The notes under the pieces were generated by a model. That model searched no databases. It saw only the letters and a list, made by a program, of their open reading frames with translations, and was not told the origin of the DNA. A program made the translations under genes and the position numbers. DNA of 64,000 bases, taken from the NCBI RefSeq assembly GCF_023015865.1, contig NZ_JALKBC010000011.1, positions 1-64,000 of the forward strand, read 5' to 3'. This DNA comes from Arenibacter sp. F26102 (GTDB taxonomy: Bacteria; Bacteroidota; Bacteroidia; Flavobacteriales; Flavobacteriaceae). This document shows positions 1 through 8,262 of this stretch, one piece after another; within the stretch, counting starts at the first letter, position 1, and every line of letters begins with the position of its first letter.

Positions 1-582
1 CCTGGTTCACCGGAACATCCGTTACGTTCCAGGTAAAGGAGACCGTGGCAGACTCGGAAGGAGTGCCATCGTCAGTTACCGTTACCTCTACGGCGTAAGG
101 ACTATTGGTCGCAGCGCCCGTGGCAATAGTACCACTGATAAGCCCTGTTGACGTATCTATGGATAGCCCCGTTGGCAATGTTATGGCTGAATAGGTCATA
201 CCGTCGTCCTCGGGATCACTGGCGGCAATCTGTAGGGAGATAACATCCCCCTCAACGCCCGTCTGGACTCCTGGATTGGTGACCATCGGTGCCTGGTTCA
301 CCGGAACATCCGTTACGTTCCAGGTAAAGGAGACCGTGGCAGACTCGGAAGGAGTGCCATCGTCAGTTACCGTTACCTCTACGGCGTAAGGACTGTTGGT
401 CGCAGCGCCCGTGGCAATAGTACCACTGATAAGTCCGGTTGACGTATCTATTGATAGCCCGGTAGGAAGACCCGTGGCCGAATAGGCCAAGACATTGTCC
501 TCTGGATCCGTTGCAGCAACCTGTAAAGAAAGCACATCGCCCTCTACGCCGTTCTGTCCCCCCGGATTAGTGACCACTGGGG
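1..582. repeat. Two tandem 291-bp coding repeats (He_PIG domains)
   Basis: Copies at 1-291 and 292-582 each encode a 97-residue He_PIG/cadherin-like domain of the giant protein (core TGLISGTIATGAATNSPY). The first roughly 140 bases of the two units are almost identical, with one difference seen at 104 versus 395. The remainder is clearly diverged. Such patchy identity suggests recent gene conversion or unequal exchange between neighbouring domains. Confidence 0.85.
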
Positions 583-3500
583 CCTGATTTGCAGGAGTGT
601 TAACCGTTATGGTAATAGTTGTGGAATTCGAAAGAACTCCGTCACTAACCGTTAACTCTACTTCATATATGCCAGGGGTATTAAAAATATGTACAGGATC
701 TGCAGTGGTCTCTGTTAGAGTCCCATCCTTAAAGTTCCACAAATAATCTGTTACTCCCGTATCATCGGTTGAATTGCTTCCTGTGAAGCTTACTGTTAGA
801 GGAGCATCTCCAGAAGTGATATCAGCCTCCAACACTGCTACAGGAACTTGATTTCCTGCCTCACCAATATTCCATACAAATTCAAGTACTGTTGATTGGG
901 ATGGCACACAATCGTCGGTAACCGTAACCTCTACATTATAAGGACTATTGTCCGCAGCACCTCCAATTGATCCGCCGGTTCCAGATTCTGGAGCGGCCGT
1001 TAATTGAGCATTGGTATAGGCAGTACCATCCACTTTATACAATGCCATTTTATCAATGGCATGTCCTGCGGAACGTTCAGAAACCTCCACTGTATAAGTG
1101 CCAGCATTAACAAAATAGACATAAACATCGTGAGGATCATTATCACTTGTTCTGGCTTGCCAATCATACACCTGGGAAGCTCCACTACTGCGCCAGATCT
1201 TGAAATACCCATTGCTACTGGATCCCTCTGGCGTGGTGGATGCCGACTGTCTTGAGGTGCCTCCCGGAAAAACAATATTGGCCTGAGGACCTTCTAAATT
1301 ACTTATCAGGGCTTCCTCGCTCACCGGGGTACCCTTAAAACCAAAGAACCACACATTACTATTGTTCGGAAACCGCAACCAGTTGTCATTCTCGTCAGTA
1401 GAACTCGAGCCACTATAAAAGGAACGCCAGTTAAAACGGTATACCCCCGGTGTATTTATGGTTATTTGGTAAGGTATTGTAGAACCGCCGCTCTGATTAC
1501 TTAAACTATTGGTATTGGCAATGATACCAGTTGCTCCATTTAAAGTCGTAGTACCCCAACCAGTAGTATTACCCGATTCTGCCTCTACAATCAACAATCC
1601 GTTATTTTCTTGAAAGGCACCACTACCTCCACTACCGGCAGAAACAGTTCCTGAAATTAATCCAGTATTGACATCTATGTTTAAATCAGGAGGTAATCCT
1701 GTAGCTCCATAAGTTACATCTGTACAAGAACCAGTGGCGGCTATTTGGAGAGTAACATCATCTCCCTCAATACTGTTCTGAGTACCAGGATAAGTAACAT
1801 CAGGCGCCACTAAAGCATTTGACAAATTAATTTCTTTAGAAGAATTATTTCCATAATTTATGGTCAACAAGGCACTTCTGTCGGCCCCAGTTCCCGTAAG
1901 CATAATTTCTATAGCATGCGTTGTGTTCGTCTTTAACAATTGATTGGCTAATTGACCGGAAACAATATTAAAATCGGCCGCATTTGGCCCTGATAGTTCC
2001 ATTGAAGTTATCATTACGCCAACATTTCCATTTTCAATAATGAGATCAATCGATTCCGTTGCCCCATCAGCAATTAATAAATTACCAAAGGAATTGACCA
2101 CGCTGGCCACACTTGGGCTACCTACAGGTGAATCCTCTCCCAAAAATTCCATATTCTTTTGGTTTCCACCACCCCGACTTGGTGAGCCTCCCAAAATAAA
2201 GATACCATTGCCCGATACAATGGCTTGAGTACCGTGCCTTGGAAAGTTCAAGGATGGAAGTTCATTCCAAGTCTGTAAAATTGGGTCGTATTCCTCCGTA
2301 ACAGTAAGGGCTGGTCCAGCAACTTCAGGTTCCCCTCCGATAACCAACAACTTATCATTGAAGTTTACCGCACTGGCCCCTGCCCTTTGGGTCGGTATAT
2401 TTTGCCCAACGGGCAAGGTACTCCAACTACTATTGGTAAAATCATACACGTCCACTTCTGGAATAGTAGGGGCAAATACTCCTTCGTCCCCACCTGATAA
2501 ACGCCCCCCTGCTGCATATAACTTGTCACCTATTAGCACGGCTGCAAAATGATCTCGGGCGTGAGGGGCACCGGTTAATGAAGTCCATGTACCAGTCTGT
2601 GGATCATATTCATCGAACCAATTCACATAACCGCCATTATGTCCAATTGTATTTCCTCCTACTACGTAGAATTTATCGTTATAAACCACTAGGCCGGATG
2701 ACCCACGTCTCCTTCCCTCCGGTATTTCAGGACCTTGGATCCATTCTCTTACAGCCGGATCAAAGGCCCAAATATGGTCTTCCGGTACTTCATTGGGATA
2801 ATCATTAGTATTAAAAGCTCCGATTACCCAAATAAGGCCTTGATATTCCGTAGCTTGAAAGTGGTTGAACTCCAAACTTCCAGGCATGGAATTAGCTAAA
2901 TTTTCCCATGTATCACTAGAATAATCATAGATGTCTACCGTAGTAGGGTTTTCCCTACCTCCCATCAAAAAGAACTTATCCCCTGCCTGTGCAAAAGAGT
3001 TCTCATGTCGAGCCGTATAGTTTTCATTTTCATTTTTGCTAATCCAAGTAGAGGTTACAAACCAGGTAAATGAAGTACTATATGGTACCGATCCTTCCCT
3101 TTTAACCGTCACGGTCACTTGATGTATCCCATTGTCATTAGGGCCTCCAATAGCAGCGTTGGTAGCTATGGTACCAGAAACCTCCCCAGTGTCCATATTA
3201 ATAATAATGCCTTCCGGTTGTCCAGAAATATAATATTCATAGTCCACATTGGAATCTCCTCCCGTGGCAGTAGCCGTAAAACTAACTGTTTCTTCAGGAG
3301 CATTTTCTTGACCCGCAAAATCGGTTAAAGAAAGCGATGGATACAATTGATTGTCTCTATATATTTCGATGGCGCTTATAATCGGGTTTTCAATCACATG
3401 TCCAAATGAAATATTCAACTCTTCATCAACAACCGTTACTGGGTAGGATAACATTCCGGCAACATTGTGACCAAACTCCGTGATTACATCGAAGTCGTCT

Positions 3501-6500
3501 TCTACCACGTTTCCTTCCAAAAGGATATCAAAAACTCTATCTCCAGGCTCACTCGCCTCTGCAAAACTGTTACCTAAATAAAGTTGAACTACATAATCTC
3601 CATTTTCAACTGGTATACCGTATACCATTTCCGGAGCCGCTGCAACGTCATATCGTTCCTTGGAAAAAAGGGCACCAAAGGTAGGGGCATCTATATATGC
3701 CGGTACACTAGGATGTCTATTTTTGTTCAGTAGCGTAGTGGTATAGTTTAATCCAGTATTCACCGAATAACTCACCCCTTGATAGGCCCCCGAGGCACCG
3801 TTATATTCCCAAGAGGGGCCATTATCCGTTGCCTCTACAGCAATGTCCCCTGCATTAATTCTGTAAGTAGACCTTTCCTGAATTACCCATTGAAAGTTTA
3901 TGGTCATAGCATCGTTGGTTAGCCCATCACTATCATCTACAGTCACAGTAACGTCAAAAGGGCTACCTGTAAAGGCTGCATTATCTATATCCCCGATTAT
4001 ATTACCATTCGTGGGCTCTATGGTTACACCATCCGGCTGTCCACTAATACTAAAATTCAAGTTCCCGTCCCCTCCATGGGCGGTGACCACCAATGCCCCA
4101 TTCAATTCATCACCTACATAATTCACTTGATCTGCTATTTCACCAAGGTAAATGGGGGATTCCAAATCGGAAGCTTCCAAAATCTCGATTCCATTTATCA
4201 ATGGATTTTCGGGACCAACATGTTTCAAAGAAATATCTATACTGCCATCGGTCACGTTGACAATATGGCTAATCACTGTCCCAGTCTTATGACCATAAGT
4301 CCCAGAAAGATCTATATTTTTTAATTTTTGATAATAAATTCCTTCAATGGAGACATCAAAAATACGTTCTCCGGCTGCTGAGGTCCCGTCGTATCCATTT
4401 GCCATATAGAGGCGTACCTCATAGTTACCTGTTGCTGTTACGGGAAAAGAATAGGTGATATCGGTACCTCCCGAACTAGTATCATAACGTTCCGTATCAA
4501 AGATATTGGCAGGAGTGGTGGTTTGATCAACCTCTGATGTAAAGGTGGTAACCCCAAATGACCCTGTACTGTTGGACCCCGCGGTTACCAAATAAGACGA
4601 ATTGGCAGCTTGGGTATCAGCGGACCAATCTATACCTCCATCAATATTAGATATTTCTGGACCTCCCGCATTGACCCTGAATAAAACTATAGGGGAATCA
4701 GTTACGGTTACCTTAAAGGTCTGTTCCACATAATTGGTATCCTGATCCGTGGCCCTAACGGTAATATCGGCCTCCTGAAGACTTTCGGAAAAGGAAATGG
4801 TTAGTATATCACCAGAAATAACAGCACCTATTTCGGAAGGATTGGTATTATTCTCAATGGTATAGACAAGATTGGCCGTTCCCATATCATCATCAAAAAA
4901 AGTATCTAAATCAAGATCTTCATCTTCACTTCCTATATACCTTTCCAGATCAGGAATGTCCATTTCTATGGAGGGAACATTGGTTTTAACCGATATCCAA
5001 TCCCAACTACCTTCCAATTCAACTCCTGCGTTATTAGAGGTTCCAATAAAACCAACGGCAAGATCTGTACCTGCATTTTGTATGGCGTCCAATGTAGCCC
5101 CGTTAGCCGTTAAGGTCCCTAGAGTTAAACGAGCTCCATCTTCTATTTTATAATCGAACTGTAATACCCCTGTTACAGGATCCACCACAATATAAAGGTA
5201 TAAATCAACTTCAGGCCTCTCCGCTTCTGTCAAGGCCACCGAAAGGGCATTGACCGTATCCAGTACGTCATTGACTTCTTGAATAGCCGCCAGACCATCT
5301 TGTGTAATGACAAATTGCACAAAATTATCCTGAAAGCCTGTACCCAAAAAGAGACCCAATTCCCCTCCAACAGCTCCAGTATTACCATACAATTGATATC
5401 CGCCATCAAAATTGACCATATGTGTCGCTACTGTAAATTTCCCAGTAGTTTGATCTACCTGTACGCCCATTTGGTAGGCTTTTTCCTGATTGTTGGCCAC
5501 ACCTTTTGCCGTTCCATAACGCATGTGGGAAGTCATAACACCTGGATTTCCCCCTAAAACATCATCGGGGTTTGGTTCACCGGGATCACTCTCTTGTTGT
5601 TGATCTACCCAATCCAACCAATTATTTCCCGTATCCCCATTGTTCATTAGCCCAGTCATTCCCAGACCAAAAATACCTCCTAAACCCTGTTGATAATTAT
5701 ACAAATCATTTTGTATTGGCAACTCAAAAGCATCGCTACCGGTAGTAGAAGGATCGCCTAATTGAAAGGGGTCCTCACTATCGGCAATACCATCATTATC
5801 ATCGTCCGGATCATTTAAATCGGAAATGAACGGTGCCCCTGCCAATTTATCAAAATCTGACGGCTGCGACCCCCCGTTACAAGGATCCGTTCCATTATCT
5901 TCTTCATCTTCATTGGTGTAGCCGTCACTATCATAATCGGCCAAGGGATCATAGAGAGGATCCGAAGGATCAATACAGTTTACCGCATCCGCTGGTTCCA
6001 AAATTTTTAAAAGACCATTGAACGTACCTAGCCATATACTTCCTGGAAAAACTTCATTGTCTCCTTGGGCAGTAATACCAAGTACATAATCTTCATACCC
6101 ACTAAGAAAAGTTTCATCAAGCTCATCTAAAGTGCCATCTGCCTTAAGACTAACTCTATGGACGACTCCCCCACTTTTACCAGCTAATAAATTGCCCTGC
6201 ATACCTCCTTCAAAATTAGATGCGGTATACTGAGTAATGGAATTGGTGTTTTTTTTCCATGTCGTTACCAGTTCATCTTCGGGGCCTTCCGGATTGGCCA
6301 GTCCGGGACCACGCCAATCCCCTTCTATCGCATTCGCTGCAACCTTTACGGGAGGCCAGTTTGCTGGCAACGCTTCTGCCACATTGGAAGTTGAGTTAGG
6401 GGTAGACCCATCCGGATCATAGGTCTTGGTTCGAAACACCCCTGTAGTACCGTCATGGGTATATAGTCCGGCCCCATCTGGGTTGGCCCTAATCGGGTTG

Positions 6501-7684
6501 GGGTGACCACCATAAAAGGACCCGAAGGAATAGCTCTGAATATCAGTAGTTACCAGAGTAAGGTGATCCAAATTATTAATGTATTCTCCATCGGGCGCAG
6601 GCTCTCCCGCATCACCACCGGTTTCATTTGGATCGTACTCATTAGTAACATTCGCCGTTCCTTCATTAATAGGAAAACCACCCCAACCAGTATTGGCCCC
6701 ATTATCAGTAACATACAAAGCACCATTTGCAGTAAGAAAAAGGTCGTAAGCATTTCGATACCCTGGTGAAAATATTTTCACGGGACTATCCGATAGCAAC
6801 ATAGCCTGATTAAGACCGTCATTGCCACCAAACGGGTCGTTTATATCAATTCCATTATAATTTGGATCATCGGGATCGGTAATACCGTTTACATTGTCCC
6901 GAGTCGGATCATCTACGGTAGGTAAGTCAAAAATATAATTTCGCCCATTGATTTCAGTAAGTATGGGCATACTTTCCAAAGCAGTAATATCAATAGCTAA
7001 AATAGCACCGGAAAGTGCAAATTCATTGGCGTAGGCAAAGTTATGGGAAGGAGACCCGCCATTTGTATTCCCCCCTTGGGCCACAATTAAATAATCAACT
7101 CCCCCTATGGTAGTAAACTGAAGGCCATTAGTGGCATGATTCTCTTCCGATCGAGGCAACCCCCTTACCATATCCACAGCGCTCCAACTTCCTCCATCTT
7201 TAGTGAAACGGGTAATAATACCAGAATTGGTATCCAGATTCTTGTCTCCATCGTGTTCAACTCCCCCGATCCTAAAATCACTGGAAGAAACATAAATTAC
7301 AGGATTTTGATCAGTTCCTGTAACTACCATTCCTGTTGTTTCCCTGTCGGTTACAGTATTATTTACGGTACCATCATCATCATGGTTTTTAATATTTTTA
7401 ACTCCAAAAAGGGTTTCCACATTGGAAACCTTATAATTATTGGCGCCAATTTTTTGAACAGTCAACACTTTAATTGTGCCGGAATATTCGGCTACATAAA
7501 GTTTATCATCAGGGCCAAATTCCAAGGAAGTAATACCCTCACTCAAGCTCGTCAATCCATCAAGATCTAGGTTACTTTCCCCAAAATTAAATTGGGCATT
7601 TACACTGTTAAATCCTATAAAAACCAGTATAAAGACCAATAAAAAATTCATAAATGCAAAAGAATTGGAGTAATTGTGTTTCAT
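1..7684 (-). CDS. Giant secreted multidomain carbohydrate-binding protein (C-terminus outside window)
   Basis: One frame stays open from an ATG at 7684 to the window edge (at least 2,561 codons, no stop seen). It starts with a signal peptide ending near Ala30 (NSVNA-Q). Approximate order: residues 35-560, a beta-propeller resembling PQQ-dependent sugar dehydrogenases (GLPRSEENHATNGLQF); 560-640, Asp-rich thrombospondin-type-3-like calcium repeats (DPDDDNDGIADSED); 640-900, a LamG/concanavalin-like lectin; 900-995, cadherin-like; about 1000-1175 and 1268-1440, two malectin domains (RVNAGG start), with a He_PIG/cadherin-like domain after each; 1540-1840, Kelch repeats (LYAAGGR, LLVIGGE); about 1900-2240, a He_PIG domain split by a beta-rich insert; about 2270-2360, a PKD domain; then further He_PIG repeats. 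Probably secreted or cell-surface and glycan-binding. A T9SS sorting tail is expected but would lie outside the window. Dehydrogenase activity is not shown. Domain calls rest on motif recognition only. Confidence 0.85.
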   Translation of the reverse strand, partial: MKHNYSNSFAFMNFLLVFILVFIGFNSVNAQFNFGESNLDLDGLTSLSEGITSLEFGPDDKLYVAEYSGTIKVLTVQKIGANNYKVSNVETLFGVKNIKNHDDDGTVNNTVTDRETTGMVVTGTDQNPVIYVSSSDFRIGGVEHDGDKNLDTNSGIITRFTKDGGSWSAVDMVRGLPRSEENHATNGLQFTTIGGVDYLIVAQGGNTNGGSPSHNFAYANEFALSGAILAIDITALESMPILTEINGRNYIFDLPTVDDPTRDNVNGITDPDDPNYNGIDINDPFGGNDGLNQAMLLSDSPVKIFSPGYRNAYDLFLTANGALYVTDNGANTGWGGFPINEGTANVTNEYDPNETGGDAGEPAPDGEYINNLDHLTLVTTDIQSYSFGSFYGGHPNPIRANPDGAGLYTHDGTTGVFRTKTYDPDGSTPNSTSNVAEALPANWPPVKVAANAIEGDWRGPGLANPEGPEDELVTTWKKNTNSITQYTASNFEGGMQGNLLAGKSGGVVHRVSLKADGTLDELDETFLSGYEDYVLGITAQGDNEVFPGSIWLGTFNGLLKILEPADAVNCIDPSDPLYDPLADYDSDGYTNEDEEDNGTDPCNGGSQPSDFDKLAGAPFISDLNDPDDDNDGIADSEDPFQLGDPSTTGSDAFELPIQNDLYNYQQGLGGIFGLGMTGLMNNGDTGNNWLDWVDQQQESDPGEPNPDDVLGGNPGVMTSHMRYGTAKGVANNQEKAYQMGVQVDQTTGKFTVATHMVNFDGGYQLYGNTGAVGGELGLFLGTGFQDNFVQFVITQDGLAAIQEVNDVLDTVNALSVALTEAERPEVDLYLYIVVDPVTGVLQFDYKIEDGARLTLGTLTANGATLDAIQNAGTDLAVGFIGTSNNAGVELEGSWDWISVKTNVPSIEMDIPDLERYIGSEDEDLDLDTFFDDDMGTANLVYTIENNTNPSEIGAVISGDILTISFSESLQEADITVRATDQDTNYVEQTFKVTVTDSPIVLFRVNAGGPEISNIDGGIDWSADTQAANSSYLVTAGSNSTGSFGVTTFTSEVDQTTTPANIFDTERYDTSSGGTDITYSFPVTATGNYEVRLYMANGYDGTSAAGERIFDVSIEGIYYQKLKNIDLSGTYGHKTGTVISHIVNVTDGSIDISLKHVGPENPLINGIEILEASDLESPIYLGEIADQVNYVGDELNGALVVTAHGGDGNLNFSISGQPDGVTIEPTNGNIIGDIDNAAFTGSPFDVTVTVDDSDGLTNDAMTINFQWVIQERSTYRINAGDIAVEATDNGPSWEYNGASGAYQGVSYSVNTGLNYTTTLLNKNRHPSVPAYIDAPTFGALFSKERYDVAAAPEMVYGIPVENGDYVVQLYLGNSFAEASEPGDRVFDILLEGNVVEDDFDVITEFGHNVAGMLSYPVTVVDEELNISFGHVIENPIISAIEIYRDNQLYPSLSLTDFAGQENAPEETVSFTATATGGDSNVDYEYYISGQPEGIIINMDTGEVSGTIATNAAIGGPNDNGIHQVTVTVKREGSVPYSTSFTWFVTSTWISKNENENYTARHENSFAQAGDKFFLMGGRENPTTVDIYDYSSDTWENLANSMPGSLEFNHFQATEYQGLIWVIGAFNTNDYPNEVPEDHIWAFDPAVREWIQGPEIPEGRRRGSSGLVVYNDKFYVVGGNTIGHNGGYVNWFDEYDPQTGTWTSLTGAPHARDHFAAVLIGDKLYAAGGRLSGGDEGVFAPTIPEVDVYDFTNSSWSTLPVGQNIPTQRAGASAVNFNDKLLVIGGEPEVAGPALTVTEEYDPILQTWNELPSLNFPRHGTQAIVSGNGIFILGGSPSRGGGNQKNMEFLGEDSPVGSPSVASVVNSFGNLLIADGATESIDLIIENGNVGVMITSMELSGPNAADFNIVSGQLANQLLKTNTTHAIEIMLTGTGADRSALLTINYGNNSSKEINLSNALVAPDVTYPGTQNSIEGDDVTLQIAATGSCTDVTYGATGLPPDLNIDVNTGLISGTVSAGSGGSGAFQENNGLLIVEAESGNTTGWGTTTLNGATGIIANTNSLSNQSGGSTIPYQITINTPGVYRFNWRSFYSGSSSTDENDNWLRFPNNSNVWFFGFKGTPVSEEALISNLEGPQANIVFPGGTSRQSASTTPEGSSSNGYFKIWRSSGASQVYDWQARTSDNDPHDVYVYFVNAGTYTVEVSERSAGHAIDKMALYKVDGTAYTNAQLTAAPESGTGGSIGGAADNSPYNVEVTVTDDCVPSQSTVLEFVWNIGEAGNQVPVAVLEADITSGDAPLTVSFTGSNSTDDTGVTDYLWNFKDGTLTETTADPVHIFNTPGIYEVELTVSDGVLSNSTTITITVNTPANQAPVVTNPGGQNGVEGDVLSLQVAATDPEDNVLAYSATGLPTGLSIDTSTGLISGTIATGAATNSPYAVEVTVTDDGTPSESATVSFTWNVTDVPVNQAPMVTNPGVQTGVEGDVISLQIAASDPEDDGMTYSAITLPTGLSIDTSTGLISGTIATGAATNSPYAVEVTVTDDGTPSESATVSFTWNVTDVPVNQ

Positions 7685-7749
7685 ATTCCCATTTTTAAAT
7701 AAGGTTCTAATAACCAACCGCTTAAATCAGTTTTTTAAGTTACGAAAAA

Positions 7750-7757
7750 CAAATATA
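7750..7757 (-). promoter_or_regulatory. Candidate -7 box for the giant surface protein
   Basis: On the minus strand this reads TATATTTG, a perfect match to the Bacteroidota TAnnTTTG element, about 65 bases upstream of the ATG. The expected TTTG at -33 is only approximated (TTTC), so this is a plausible promoter rather than a certain one. Confidence 0.45.
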
Positions 7758-7900
7758 AAGTAATAAGAATCTGGAAAGAAAATACCCTCATCTTATTCGT
7801 TTAAACCATAATGTTTATCGACAAAATACCGATTTAAAAATTCAGTATTTTGCACGCTTATAATCATTATAATTTAACAAAAATAGGATGAATCACAAAT

Positions 7901-8026
7901 ATGAATAGGAAATTACTTAATATATATATCACAGGTCCCGAACTAATAAAAACATTTAGGCCTTATAAAGAAGAAATAAAAAATTGGTTAGAACAACTAA
8001 AAAATAGTCCTAATAAGAACTTGTGA
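7901..8026 (+). CDS. Possible 41-residue small protein
   Basis: ATG to TGA gives a 41-residue basic peptide beginning MNRKLLNIYITGPELIK, with an alternating charged/hydrophobic second half (EEIKNWLEQLKN). No family is recognised. It lies alone on the plus strand between two minus-strand genes. Composition is compatible with a real peptide, but no ribosome-binding site or homology supports it, so it may be chance. Confidence 0.22.
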   Translation: MNRKLLNIYITGPELIKTFRPYKEEIKNWLEQLKNSPNKNL

Positions 8027-8262
8027 ATTAATCTAATAACTTAAATCGAATCAAAGAGCCCGTATAACCAATACTAAAGAAGAATATTAGCAAAAGTTAT
8101 GTTTTTAATGCCATAAGGGATGGTAAAAAAATCCTCTTAGGTAGCCGTTGGCTTAACCTCAACAAATCTGCAGAAACAAAAAAGAAACAATTACACCCAT
8201 TGAACATTATTCTATGCTATAAATAAGACGTATATATTTATGAACTTTTTAAAGTAACAACA

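Larger units (their letters stand above)
7685..8262. other. Intergenic region between giant gene and wzc-like gene
   Basis: This AT-rich stretch holds the promoter of the giant gene (minus strand) and one short forward frame at 7901-8026. Nothing else recognisable was found; the 3' side of the Wzc-like gene shows no clear terminator hairpin. Confidence 0.5.

Noticed and set aside
1-582. Regular repeats that might suggest a CRISPR array
   Set aside because: Period is 291 bases, in frame, and encodes Ig-like domains; no short repeat-spacer pattern.
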